This document shows positions 13,095 through 21,018 of a stretch of DNA of 21,032 nucleotides, piece by piece; within the stretch, counting starts at the first letter, position 1; each line of letters opens with the position of its first letter. Both the position numbers and the translations under genes were made by a program. Origin of the DNA: Aurantimonas sp036252795. GTDB lineage: Bacteria > Pseudomonadota > Alphaproteobacteria > Rhizobiales > Rhizobiaceae. The stretch covers positions 1-21,032 of the forward strand of contig DASYHY010000065.1 of the NCBI GenBank assembly GCA_036252795.1, in the 5' to 3' direction. The notes beneath the pieces were generated by a model. The model was given only the letters and a program-made list of their open reading frames with translations, did no database searches and had not been told where the DNA came from.

Positions 13095-14365
13095 GCCGGC
13101 AGCATCCGCATCAGCGTCTCGCGCATCAGCCGGACCCGGTTGCGCGACCGGCGGGCCTTGAGCAGCCCGCTGGCAGCGGACGCCACCGCCTTGCCGCTTT
13201 CGGGCGTGAGGCCGACCACCAAAGTCGCGATGGAGATCCGATCCTTCCAGAACCGGTTCATCACGAAATGATCCGGCATGGCGCAGGAATCGGCTCGCTT
13301 GACGGCGGGGTCGGCGACCAGCGCGCGTGTCGCTTCGGCGACCAACTGCTGGCCGGGCGAGGCCAGCGCATATTGCTCGTCATAGGCGCTCTTCCACGCA
13401 TAGGCTTCGCCGCGGTCGACGAAGGCGACGAGGCTGGCGATGGCCCGATCGTCGAGGCGCAGCGTGAACACCCGGGCTCTGCCGTCTTCCGCCAGCGCGT
13501 TGACTGACTCGCGCGCGAAGGCCGAGCGATAGCGGTCCATGGTCAACGCGCTCCGCTCGCGCCCCTTCCAGCCACTGGCCTCGAGCGCCAGGAAGTCCTC
13601 GAAGGCGAGGCGCACCGCGTCCGCCTCCCGTGCGACCTCGAAACGCACCGCGCCCTGCCGGTCCAGCAGCCGGCGCTGGCGGGAGAGCTCCCGCCGCCGG
13701 CGCTTGGAAAGGGGCTTCTGGCGCAGATAGCTGGCGGGACCGGCCTTGCTCAGCGCCGCGCGCGAGAAGGCGTTGACCTCCTGGACCGGCAGGCCGAGCC
13801 GTTCCGTCACCGCAAGCAGCGCCCTCGCCATCGGTCCGTCGATCCGGAGATCCGGCAGGACGAGAAGGCGCGGGAGCTTGAGTTCCGGGCGCGCCAGCGT
13901 CTCGACCAGGCTGGTGAGGGTTCCCTGCGGATCGTCGCCGTCCAGTGGCAGCGTGCCGAGCGGACCGAAGGGGTGCGTCCAGGCGCGGATCGTCTCCGGC
14001 CCTCCAAGAATACCGGCGCGCTCGATCGAGAACGGCATCAGCAGCCGCAGCCGGCTGCGCGCCTCGTCCTCGTCGCGGATCACCATCAGGCGGACCTTGC
14101 GCTCGTCGAGGCGCGGCATGGCCGGGACGAGGAATTTCGGGTCGAAGAAGACGTTCCCCTCGATCGCCCGGCGCGACAGATGCCGCAGTTCCGCGATGAG
14201 ATCGAAGGCCGCCGCCGGTGCATAGACCGAGAAGCGCCGCGCCGCTCCCTGATGGGGGATCGCGAGATCGCGCTCCGGCACGACCGTCTCCGCCACTCCT
14301 GCGACCTTGAGCGGGACGGCGGTCGGCGAGAGGTGCGCCGGATCGATGCGCGGCTCGGCTGCCAT
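13088..14365 (-). CDS. GNAT-family acetyltransferase, CelD/BcsL-like
   Basis: A 425-residue protein. Residues about 210-390 form the acyltransferase domain of the CelD/BcsL (FemAB-like) type: LSKRRRRELSRQRRLLDRQG, FEDFLALEASGWKGRERSAL, FTLRLDDRAIASLVAFVDRG, AYAWKSAYDEQYALASPGQQLVAEATRALV (read in two pieces around 338-367). The block LEASGWKG and the later K-x-AYDE-x(3)-SPG are hallmarks. The N-terminal half (GNVFFDPKFLVPAMP, MPFSIERAGILGGPETIRAWTHPFGPLGTL) is the usual partner region. Members are often linked to exopolysaccharide or cell-surface modification, but the substrate here is unknown. ATG 14365 is the clear start. It lies 131 bases downstream of the DUF924 gene on the same strand. 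Confidence 0.82.
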   Translation of the reverse strand: MAAEPRIDPAHLSPTAVPLKVAGVAETVVPERDLAIPHQGAARRFSVYAPAAAFDLIAELRHLSRRAIEGNVFFDPKFLVPAMPRLDERKVRLMVIRDEDEARSRLRLLMPFSIERAGILGGPETIRAWTHPFGPLGTLPLDGDDPQGTLTSLVETLARPELKLPRLLVLPDLRIDGPMARALLAVTERLGLPVQEVNAFSRAALSKAGPASYLRQKPLSKRRRRELSRQRRLLDRQGAVRFEVAREADAVRLAFEDFLALEASGWKGRERSALTMDRYRSAFARESVNALAEDGRARVFTLRLDDRAIASLVAFVDRGEAYAWKSAYDEQYALASPGQQLVAEATRALVADPAVKRADSCAMPDHFVMNRFWKDRISIATLVVGLTPESGKAVASAASGLLKARRSRNRVRLMRETLMRMLPAR

Positions 14366-14495
14366 GACTCAACTCTTTGCGTGAAAGACGCGTGGTCGCC
14401 GCGGACGCGAGCGGCCGGCGGAAGCTTCCCTCACGGTAACGGCAGAGGCTTAAGAAACTGCCGACGTCATCGGTGGCATCGTCGCTATCTGCCGG

Positions 14496-15047
14496 TCAGC
14501 CTGCAAAGCCGCCTTCGTCGAGAAAGGCCTGCTCCTGCGGCGTCGTCTCCCGGCCGAGGACGCCGTTGCGGTGCGGGAACCGGCCGAAGCGGGCGATAAT
14601 GTCGCGGTGATCCTTGGCATGGGCCATATTGTCCGCGTCTCCGATCTCCCCCATCCAGGCGACGCACTCATCCTGCGCGCCGAGATCCTCGGCATGCATC
14701 AGCGGGACCGCCAGGAACTGGTTGACGTCGTCGGCGACGGTATGGGCATCGCCGCGCGCCAGCGCATCGCGCGCGATCGCCAGCGCCTTCTCGTCGGTGG
14801 CATAGGTGCGGGGCGAGCCGCGGAACATGTTGCGCGGAAACTGGTCGAGCAGGATGACCAATGCGAGGGAGCCGGTCGCGCTCTTCCGCCAGTCGTCGAG
14901 TTCCCCGCGCGCGGCCTGCTCGTAGATGTCGCCGAACCGGGCGCTGATCTCCCCGTCGAAGCCATCGTCCTTGGCGAACCATTTCTTCGGCCCCGCCTCC
15001 CGCCAGAAGTCGACGATGGTCTGGGGATCGATCGAATAGGAGGTCAT
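14496..15047 (-). CDS. DUF924 family protein
   Basis: A 183-residue, mostly helical soluble protein with tetratricopeptide-like architecture. The whole family pattern is present: IVDFWREAGPKKWFAKDDGF near the start, LALVILLDQFPRNMFRGSPR with the invariant LDQFxRN(x)FRG, YATDEKALAIA, FLAVPLMHAED, the H-x(3)-I-x-RFGRFPHRN block, and the terminal LGRETTPQEQAFLDEGGFAG. Function has not been established for the family. ATG 15047 is chosen, since DUF924 proteins begin just before the DFW block; an ATG at 15113 in the same frame would add 22 poorly conserved residues. It is downstream of the CobW-like gene (102-base gap) and may be read through from it. Confidence 0.9.
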   Translation of the reverse strand: MTSYSIDPQTIVDFWREAGPKKWFAKDDGFDGEISARFGDIYEQAARGELDDWRKSATGSLALVILLDQFPRNMFRGSPRTYATDEKALAIARDALARGDAHTVADDVNQFLAVPLMHAEDLGAQDECVAWMGEIGDADNMAHAKDHRDIIARFGRFPHRNGVLGRETTPQEQAFLDEGGFAG

Positions 15048-15149
15048 GGCGAATCCGTCGGTCGGGAAGTGGGAACTGGCGTGCCGGAGGCGACCCGTAA
15101 ATAGGGTTCGCATCGCCCTGTGACGACGGGAAGCGCGGCGTTCTTGCGA

Positions 15150-16259
15150 TCAGCCGAACGCGTGGCCGGGAATGCCGAGCGGATTGGTCTCCACCGCCAC
15201 GCGGTCTGGCGCATCGCTGCGCAGGCCGCCGGTAAAGGCGGCGAAGAGATCGCGCACATAGGTCTCGTCCAGATGGTCGCCGATCAGGACGATGCGGGTC
15301 TCGCGCTTCATCTCCGCCGGCCATGCCGCAAGCTGCGCGGGCGGATGCTGGTAGCCGCGGACCCCGTGCAGGACGACCGGCCGCGCCGGGTCCTCGGCGA
15401 GATGGACGACGGCCTTCATCCGCAGGATACGCTCGCCTTGCGTCGCGGTCATGATGTCGAGAAAGGCTTCGACCGCCTCCCACGCCACCGGCTCGGCCCT
15501 CACCAGGGCAAAGCTCCGGATCGCGCCATGGGCGGCATGAGCGTTGTCTTCAGGCGAGCCGGGCACCGGTCCGGCCTCCCCCAGCCATCGCGCCGGCTCG
15601 GCCTTGCCCGTCGCGGGATTAACCACGCTGCAGCCAAGCAGCCGGTGCGCCAGCGCTTCGCCGTCGCCGCTCAGGACGTGACCGGCGGCGGGATTGAGCG
15701 CTGCCACGGCACCCCGCACGGCCTCCCGATCGGCAGGGCTCGCCAGGTCGCCCTTGGTGATGACGATCCGATCGGCCACCGCCACCTGGCGCCGCGCCTC
15801 AACCCGTTCGGCGAGGCTGGCGGCGCCGGAAACGCAGTCCACCACCGTCACCACGCCGTCGAGCGCATAGGCGTTGCGAAGCAGATGATGGGTCATCAGC
15901 GAGGCGAGGATCGGCGTCGGGTCGGCAAGGCCGGTCGTCTCGACGATGACGCGCTCGAGCGGCGGCGTGCCGGCTGGCCGGGCGCGGGTCGCCAGCATGA
16001 CCAGCGTGTCGACGAGCGCGCCGCGGACCGTGCAGCAGACGCAGCCTTCGGAGAGTTCGATCACACCGTCGCTGGACGCCGTCTCGATCAGCATCTGGTC
16101 GATCCCCACGGCACCGAACTCGTTCACGACGACGGCCGTGTTGGCGAGCGGGGTCTCCGCCAGCAGGCGGTTGAGGAGGCTCGTCTTGCCCGCGCCGAGA
16201 AAGCCGGTGAGAACGGTCAGGCGAATCGGCGAACCAGCCGTTTCCGGAGTCCCGCTCAT
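15150..16259 (-). CDS. CobW/COG0523-family GTP-binding protein (G3E GTPase, putative metallochaperone)
   Basis: A 369-residue G3E-class P-loop GTPase. Walker A is GFLGAGKTS (19-27), followed by VVVNEFGAVGID (43-54), the metal-binding CxCC in SEGCVCCTVRG (C73, C75, C76), the ETTGLADP switch (107-114) and the guanine-specificity motif TKGD (168-171). A CobW C-terminal domain spans about 237-320. COG0523 proteins insert or deliver zinc, cobalt or other metals to client proteins; the client cannot be told from sequence. The start ATG (16259) overlaps the stop of the carboxypeptidase gene as ATGA, so the two are translationally coupled. No cob genes, cobalamin riboswitch or AT-rich Zur-type operator is visible nearby, so a cobalamin or zinc-starvation role is not supported by context. 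Confidence 0.9.
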   Translation of the reverse strand: MSGTPETAGSPIRLTVLTGFLGAGKTSLLNRLLAETPLANTAVVVNEFGAVGIDQMLIETASSDGVIELSEGCVCCTVRGALVDTLVMLATRARPAGTPPLERVIVETTGLADPTPILASLMTHHLLRNAYALDGVVTVVDCVSGAASLAERVEARRQVAVADRIVITKGDLASPADREAVRGAVAALNPAAGHVLSGDGEALAHRLLGCSVVNPATGKAEPARWLGEAGPVPGSPEDNAHAAHGAIRSFALVRAEPVAWEAVEAFLDIMTATQGERILRMKAVVHLAEDPARPVVLHGVRGYQHPPAQLAAWPAEMKRETRIVLIGDHLDETYVRDLFAAFTGGLRSDAPDRVAVETNPLGIPGHAFG

Positions 16260-17695
16260 CGGCCCGGCGACGACACCGACGCACCATTGCCCGTACGCAA
16301 GGCGGCATCGTCGAAGCTGCTGCCCAGCCGCGGCGTCTTGCCGCTGCTGATCTTCCCCATCTCCTCAGGCCCCATCTCCCCCGGACCCGCCTCTCCGCCT
16401 CCGGCCTCGGACGCCTCGGCGGAGTCCTCCAGACCGACCCCCGGAGCGGCGGCGCTGGGATCGGCCGGCGCATCCGGCGCAGGCAGGGCACCGGCTGCCG
16501 GAGTGACGCCCAGATCGGCAGGCGTCGGACTTTCCTCGTCCGGCCGCGACGGACGCCAGGTCGGCAGCGGGATCCCGTAGGCCTCGATCAGCGAGACGCC
16601 GGGCTCCACGACGTCGTTTCCGGCCGCACCGCCGAGGCTGACCGGCACCACCACCTCGGGCCGGTTCAGCGCGTGCATGAAGGGCGAGCCGTAGACCTCC
16701 TCGCGTCCGGCCTCCTCCTGCCGCTCGTTGGCCCGCTCGGTGCGGCCTTCGGCCGAGCAGATGTAGCCGCTGACGTCGACCGGCTCGCCGGACGAGACCG
16801 GCAGTTCGTCCAGCGTGGTGTCGATGGAAGCCAGATCGGCCCCGAAACCCGCCTCCAGGATCTCCGCCGAGCGGCGCTCCCGCGGGATCGTGCCGTTGGC
16901 GCCGATGACGACCGCGACCAGCGTGCGTCCGTCGCGCGTCGCCGAGGAGACGAGATTGAATCCGGAGGCGCAGATATAGCCGGTCTTCATGCCGTCGGCG
17001 CCGTCGAAGCGGCCGAGAAGCTTGTTGCCGTTCTTCATGATGCCGTTTCCGGCGGCGATCGCCTCGGTGCCGAAATAGTCGCTGAAGGCAGGGAACTCCC
17101 GACGGATCGCGACGCCGAGCATCGCCAGATCCTTGGCGGTCGAGTATTGGCCTTCCCCCGGCAGCCCGTTGGCGTTGATGAAGCGGGTGTCCCTCATCCC
17201 GATGCGCAACGCCTCCTCGTTCATCATCACGAGGAAATCCTCCATCGAGCCCCCGGCGAGCATCTGCCCGATGGCATGGGCGACGTCGTTCGCCGACTTC
17301 ACCAGCATCATGCGCAGCGCGGTGTCGAGACGCATCACCGAGCCGGGCTCGAAGCCCATCTTGCTGGGCGCCTCCGCTGCCGCCTCGCGAGTCATGATCA
17401 CCGGGCTGTCGAGAGCGACGTCGTTGTTCTCCAGCGCCTTGAGCGCCAGATACGCGGTCATCAGCTTGGTCGTGGAGGCCGGATAGCGCCGTTCGCTGGC
17501 GCGCTCCTGCGAAAGCACCTTGCCGGAGGCGACGTCGACGACGATCGTGGCCATCCCCGCCTCCTGCGGATCGCTCTCCGCAGCAACCGTCTGGGCCAGA
17601 GCCCCCTGCCCCGGCATCGCCGGGGCGCCGAGCAGGGAGCCGGCGATGCAGATGGCTGTGAGGACACGGGATGGGGGGGAGGGGAGCGTCTTCAC
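16256..17695 (-). CDS. D-alanyl-D-alanine carboxypeptidase (S11, PBP5/DacF-like) with long low-complexity tail
   Basis: A 479-residue secreted or membrane-attached penicillin-binding protein that trims the terminal D-Ala of peptidoglycan stem peptides. An N-terminal signal peptide (about 1-34, cleavage after ALA) is followed by the full catalytic triad of motifs: S74-T-T-K77 in YPASTTKLMT, S134-A-N136 in KSAND, and K237-T-G239 in DGMKTGY. After the catalytic domain (to about 285) the protein runs for nearly 200 residues; the last 100 are rich in Pro, Ala, Glu, Gly and Ser and strongly acidic. I see no terminal amphipathic helix of the PBP5 kind and no SPOR domain. GTG 17695 has a GAAGGA Shine-Dalgarno about eight bases upstream. 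It is first in an operon with the CobW-like gene (ATGA overlap) and divergent from the M20 gene. Confidence 0.92.
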   Translation of the reverse strand: MKTLPSPPSRVLTAICIAGSLLGAPAMPGQGALAQTVAAESDPQEAGMATIVVDVASGKVLSQERASERRYPASTTKLMTAYLALKALENNDVALDSPVIMTREAAAEAPSKMGFEPGSVMRLDTALRMMLVKSANDVAHAIGQMLAGGSMEDFLVMMNEEALRIGMRDTRFINANGLPGEGQYSTAKDLAMLGVAIRREFPAFSDYFGTEAIAAGNGIMKNGNKLLGRFDGADGMKTGYICASGFNLVSSATRDGRTLVAVVIGANGTIPRERRSAEILEAGFGADLASIDTTLDELPVSSGEPVDVSGYICSAEGRTERANERQEEAGREEVYGSPFMHALNRPEVVVPVSLGGAAGNDVVEPGVSLIEAYGIPLPTWRPSRPDEESPTPADLGVTPAAGALPAPDAPADPSAAAPGVGLEDSAEASEAGGGEAGPGEMGPEEMGKISSGKTPRLGSSFDDAALRTGNGASVSSPGR

Positions 17696-17726
17696 GCTGG
17701 ATTCCTTCGCTGAATGCGGTCAGGCT

Positions 17727-17774
17727 GCGCGCCTGGCCGATGGCTTGCGTCCGGCGCGCGCCTAGCCGAAGGCT
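17727..17774. repeat. Direct repeat in the carboxypeptidase/M20 divergent region
   Basis: Two 19-base copies, GCGCGCCTGGCCGATGGCT (17727-17745) and GCGCGCCTAGCCGAAGGCT (17756-17774), differ at two positions and lie 29 bases apart start to start. Each copy contains a small dyad (GCC-GAn-GGC). Direct repeats spaced close to three helical turns in a divergent intergenic region suggest an operator, but no regulator is known for it. Confidence 0.45.
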
Positions 17775-17822
17775 GTGACGCGAGCATGGCGCGTTGCCGC
17801 TGCGCGTGCAGGTCACGGCCTT
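17769..17822 (+). repeat. Inverted repeat in the leader of the M20 gene
   Basis: AAGGCTGTGAC (17769-17779) and GTCACGGCCTT (17812-17822) are complementary at 10 of 11 positions around a 32-base GC-rich loop that can itself partly pair. It ends about 33 bases before the M20 start codon, overlaps the second direct-repeat copy, and could fold in the 5' untranslated region. Whether it is an attenuator or an operator is open. Confidence 0.4.
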
Positions 17823-17855
17823 GTGTGCCATGAACAGGAAGACCGGAAAGCATCG

Positions 17856-19025
17856 ATGCCTGTCAACAACCGAATAGCCGAGAGCCAGCCGGAAATCGCG
17901 GCGTGGCGCCGTCACCTCCATGCCAATCCGGAACTCCTGTACGACGTGGCAGATACGGCAGCCTTCGTCGCCGACAAGCTTCGCGCCTTCGGCTGCGACG
18001 AGGTGGCGACAGGAATCGGCCGGACGGGCGTCGTCGCCCTGATCCACGGACGCGGCGGTCCGGGCGGTCCCATGGTTGGCCTTCGCGCCGACATGGACGC
18101 GCTGCCGATCGTCGAGGAGACGGGCCTCGACTACGCGTCGGTTCGCCCGGGCGCCATGCACGCCTGCGGCCATGACGGACACAGCGCCATGCTGCTGGGC
18201 GCTGCCCGCAGCCTGGCGGAATCCCGCGCCTTCGACGGCACGGTGGCGCTGATCTTCCAGCCGGCCGAGGAGGGCGGCGCCGGCGCCAAGGCGATGATGG
18301 ACGACGGGCTCTTCGAGCGCTGGCCGATCGGCCGGGTCTACGGCATGCATAATCTCCCCGGGATGCCCGTCGGCCGTTTCGGCGTCCGCGCCGGGCCCGT
18401 GATGGCCTCCACCGACGAGTTCGCCATCACCGTCCGGGGTCGCGGCGGGCACGCGGCGCTGCCGCATCGCACCATCGACCCGATCCCCGTTGCCGCTGCC
18501 CTCGTCCAGTCGCTGCAGACGATCGCCGGACGCAACGCCGATCCGCTGCGCTCGCTCGTCGTGTCGGTGACGCAGGTCCATGCCGGCTTCGCCCATAACG
18601 TCATCCCCGACACCGCCACCATCTCCGGAACCGTGCGATCGCTGGATCTGGCCATGCGCGACCTCGCGGAGGAACGGCTGCGCGGTATCGCAGCCGGCAT
18701 CTGTGCCGCGCACGGGGCCACCGCCGAGATCGACGTCGATCGGAATTACCCGATCACCATCAACGACGCCGCCGAGGCCGCGTTCTGCGCCGAGGTCGCG
18801 GCGGAGATCGTCGGCCCCGCCAGCGTCGATCGGGATGTCGCGCCCATGATGGCGGGCGAAGACTTCTCCTACATGCTGGAAGAACGGCCGGGGGCCTATA
18901 TCTTCATCGGCAACGGCGACAGCGCGACGCTGCATAGCCCGACCTACGATTTCTCGGACGAGGCCATCGCCTTCGGCTCCAGCTTCTGGTTGCGCCTCGC
19001 CGAAAGGGCGCTGAGCCGAAGCTGA
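17856..19025 (+). CDS. M20 family amidohydrolase (hippurate hydrolase-like)
   Basis: A 389-residue zinc-dependent hydrolase of the M20D amidohydrolase group, which cleaves N-acyl amino acids such as hippurate or N-acetyl derivatives. Features: RRHLHANPELLYD (18-30), GLRADMDALPI (75-85), the metal site MHACGHDGHSAMLL (101-114) with C104 and H106, QPAEEGGAGA (135-144) with the catalytic Glu pair, GMHNLPGMPVG (163-173) with H165, a dimerisation lid domain about 183-290 (RGRGGHAALPH), and the final metal His H360 after AGEDFSYML. ATG 17856 is preceded by GGAAAG; an ATG at 17775 in frame would add 27 unconserved residues. The natural substrate is unknown. It diverges from the carboxypeptidase gene; a shared role in peptidoglycan amide turnover is possible but only inferred from position. 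Confidence 0.9.
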   Translation: MPVNNRIAESQPEIAAWRRHLHANPELLYDVADTAAFVADKLRAFGCDEVATGIGRTGVVALIHGRGGPGGPMVGLRADMDALPIVEETGLDYASVRPGAMHACGHDGHSAMLLGAARSLAESRAFDGTVALIFQPAEEGGAGAKAMMDDGLFERWPIGRVYGMHNLPGMPVGRFGVRAGPVMASTDEFAITVRGRGGHAALPHRTIDPIPVAAALVQSLQTIAGRNADPLRSLVVSVTQVHAGFAHNVIPDTATISGTVRSLDLAMRDLAEERLRGIAAGICAAHGATAEIDVDRNYPITINDAAEAAFCAEVAAEIVGPASVDRDVAPMMAGEDFSYMLEERPGAYIFIGNGDSATLHSPTYDFSDEAIAFGSSFWLRLAERALSRS

Positions 19026-19206
19026 CGGCGGCAGAGGCGGCTCGGAAGCGCGACGGACCGGACGAGGCCGGAAAATGCCTGGACACCCGCGCCGGTGCTG
19101 CGACAGATTGGCCGGTCGCCGTCGATCCTCGTTGACACGTCGCGATCGACCGGCGATGGCGCCCCGAACCGTCTGAGGGATTGCCGACGGATGCATATCA
19201 GGGAAA

Positions 19207-19971
19207 ATGGATATGGCGGATGATGCTCGCCGGGCACTGGTGCGGCGCCTCGATCTCGTTGCCGATCTCGGCGAGGACGATCGCGCCGCGATCCTGGAAC
19301 TGCCGGTGGTCGTGCGGGACATCGAGGCGGATGTCGACATCGTCCGCGAGGGCGAGGTGGTCCAGCAATGCTGCGTCCTCGTCGAGGGCTTCACCTGCCG
19401 CTATAGGGTCACCCGTGACGGGAAGCGGCAGATCATCGCGTTTCACGTTCCCGGCGACATCCCGGACCTGCACAGCCTGCACCTTCCGCGCATGGACCAC
19501 AGTTTCGCGTCCACGACCCCCTCGCGCGTCGGTTTCATTCCGCACACGGCGATCTGGGACCTGTGCAAGGCCCGCCCTGCGGTGGCGGCGGCGCTCTGGC
19601 GCGAAACGCTGATCGATGGGGCAATCTTCCGCGAGTGGATCGTCGGCCTCGGCCGGCGCACCGGCAAGAGCCGCACCGCGCATCTTCTCTGTGAGCTCGC
19701 CGTACGTCTGCGGGCCGTCGGGCTCGCGCCCGACGGCGTCTTCCACATCCCGCTGACCCAGAACGAACTCGCCGACGCGCTGGGCCTTACCGTGGTCACG
19801 GTCAACCGGGTGCTCCAAGATTTCCGGCAGGAGGGACTGCTGGATCGCGAGCGGTCGCGGATGACCCTCAAGAATTGGCCGGCTCTGGCACAGGCGGGCG
19901 ATTTCGACCCGACCTATCTCAACATCCGCGTGCCGATCGCCATGGAGCCGCCTCGCGCACCGGCGGGCTGA
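19207..19971 (+). CDS. Crp/Fnr family transcriptional regulator
   Basis: A 254-residue regulator with an N-terminal cyclic-nucleotide-binding-type beta-barrel (about 25-125; REGEVVQQCCVLVEGFTCRY, RQIIAFHVPGDIPDLHSLHL), a long dimerisation helix (about 130-165) and a C-terminal winged helix: HIPLTQNELADALGLTVVTV, then NRVLQDFRQEGLLDRERSRM (about 179-218). The N-terminal four-cysteine cluster of Fnr is absent and the ligand loop does not keep the cAMP-binding Arg-Ser pattern, so the signal is unknown; this type is abundant in Hyphomicrobiales. ATG 19207 follows AGGGA closely, and ATG 19213 has better spacing; either is possible. The 180-base upstream gap holds a TTGACA (19132-19137) without a convincing -10. 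Confidence 0.88.
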   Translation: MDMADDARRALVRRLDLVADLGEDDRAAILELPVVVRDIEADVDIVREGEVVQQCCVLVEGFTCRYRVTRDGKRQIIAFHVPGDIPDLHSLHLPRMDHSFASTTPSRVGFIPHTAIWDLCKARPAVAAALWRETLIDGAIFREWIVGLGRRTGKSRTAHLLCELAVRLRAVGLAPDGVFHIPLTQNELADALGLTVVTVNRVLQDFRQEGLLDRERSRMTLKNWPALAQAGDFDPTYLNIRVPIAMEPPRAPAG

Positions 19972-20100
19972 ACCGCCGGCGAGGCATTCGGGTGCGAGCC
20001 CCCGATGCCGAGGGCGGCGGGGCGCAGCGGCCATGCCGAAGCAGCCGGATGTCGGCCGCGATGCGGCACTGCACGTTCGGCACGGAAACACCCAAAATAC

Positions 20101-20129
20101 TTGAATTTTTCGTCAGAAGGGTGTAGCAT
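20101..20129 (+). promoter_or_regulatory. Sigma70-type promoter upstream of carD
   Basis: TTGAAT (20101-20106) is separated by exactly 17 bases from TAGCAT (20124-20129), in the only AT-rich patch of the region. Transcription would start near 20136, about 260 bases before the carD ATG. Motif match only. Confidence 0.5.
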
Positions 20130-20138
20130 CCCTCTGAC
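20112..20138. repeat. Inverted repeat enclosing the carD -10 element
   Basis: GTCAG-A-AGGG (20112-20121) pairs with CCCT-CTGAC (20130-20138), nine pairs with one unpaired base, and the spacer between the arms contains the TAGCAT -10 box. A dyad centred on the -10 box is a classic operator layout; alternatively it is a hairpin at the very start of the transcript. Confidence 0.45.
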
Positions 20139-20397
20139 AGTCGGGCGCCGTGGTCTGCTTGCCACGTCAGTATGGCGCTTGCGGTTATTTCCGAAAGGAC
20201 GCCCCATCACCATCGGCGACAGGTCGGCCCCTCCCGGGACCGGACGCTCCCGGTGGCTCGATGGAGAAGGTCTGCGCGGTTCAACCGTCGGCTGCAGCAC
20301 GCCTCGCGGCGGGCCCCTTCAAATCGGCGACCATGCGTCGTCCACCCGTGTCTAGCGGCTGTCGCGGCCGGGCACAACAGGGAGTTAGAAAAAGCGT

Positions 20398-21018
20398 ATG
20401 AGCAGTCAGAAGAAGGCATCCACCCGTCACGGATTCCGGACCGGCGAGAGCATCGTCTATCCCGCCCACGGCGTTGGCCAGATCGTCGCAATCGAGGACC
20501 AGGAAGTCGCGGGCATGACGCTCGAGCTGTTCGTCATCGACTTCGAGAAGGACAAGATGCGCCTGAAGGTTCCCGTCGCGAAGGCGGAAGCCGTCGGCAT
20601 GCGCAAGCTCTCCGAGACCGATTTCGTCGAGCGCGCCCTCAAGGTCGTGCAGGGCCGTGCGCGCGTGAAGAAGACGATGTGGAGCCGTCGCGCGCAGGAA
20701 TACGATGCCAAGATCAATTCGGGCGACCTGATCCAGATCGCCGAAGTGGTCCGCGATCTCTACCGGGCCGAAAGCCAGCCGGAGCAGTCCTACTCCGAGC
20801 GCCAGCTGTACGAGGCGGCTCTCGGACGCATGGCGCGCGAACTCGCCGCGGTGAACGAGGTGTCCGATACCGAAGCCGTCCAACTGATCGAGGTCAACCT
20901 CAACAAGGGCCCGAAGCGCATGCCCAAGGGGGCCGAGGGCGAAGCCGAAGCATCCGCAGATGCGGACGAGTCCGGCGCTGCCGAGCCGAGCGACGCCGAG
21001 CAGGAACAGGCGGCCTGA
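20398..21018 (+). CDS. carD: CarD family transcriptional regulator
   Basis: A 206-residue regulator that binds RNA polymerase. Residues about 12-70 are the CarD/TRCF RNA-polymerase-interacting (Tudor-like) domain: FRTGESIVYPAHGVGQIVAI and LELFVIDFEKDKMRLKVPVA. Residues about 70-165 are the helical DNA-binding domain: MWSRRAQEYDAKINSGDLIQ, IAEVVRDLYRAESQPEQSYS, ERQLYEAALGRMARELAAV. The last 40 residues are acidic and Ala-rich (EGEAEASADADESGAAEPSD), common in alphaproteobacterial members. By family knowledge it stabilises the open promoter complex, especially at rRNA and housekeeping promoters; in Caulobacter it matters for growth adaptation. ATG 20398 has GGAG 13 bases upstream, a rather long spacing. 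The gene ends 14 bases before the window edge, so its terminator is not seen. Confidence 0.95.
   Translation: MSSQKKASTRHGFRTGESIVYPAHGVGQIVAIEDQEVAGMTLELFVIDFEKDKMRLKVPVAKAEAVGMRKLSETDFVERALKVVQGRARVKKTMWSRRAQEYDAKINSGDLIQIAEVVRDLYRAESQPEQSYSERQLYEAALGRMARELAAVNEVSDTEAVQLIEVNLNKGPKRMPKGAEGEAEASADADESGAAEPSDAEQEQAA

Larger units (their letters stand above)
19972..20397 (+). other. Intergenic region with long carD leader
   Basis: These 426 bases lack a credible gene. The left part is GC-rich and shows nothing recognisable; 20085-20135 is an AT-rich island with the promoter and inverted repeat described separately; the remaining ~265 bases would form an unusually long 5' untranslated leader for carD. 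Within the leader, CGTGG/CCACG near 20147-20165 enclosed by GCGCC/GGCGC can form a two-tier stem. I cannot match it to a known riboswitch. Confidence 0.5.

Noticed and set aside
16260..17900. Cobalamin riboswitch or Zur operator controlling the CobW-like gene.
   Set aside because: No B12-box-like sequence and no AT-rich palindrome; the gene is coupled to the carboxypeptidase instead.
16365..19394. A 1009-codon open frame on the minus strand across the carboxypeptidase, M20 and Crp/Fnr genes.
   Set aside because: It is antisense or out of frame to three genes with intact motifs and has the Arg/Gly/Asp/His-rich make-up typical of shadow frames in high-GC DNA.
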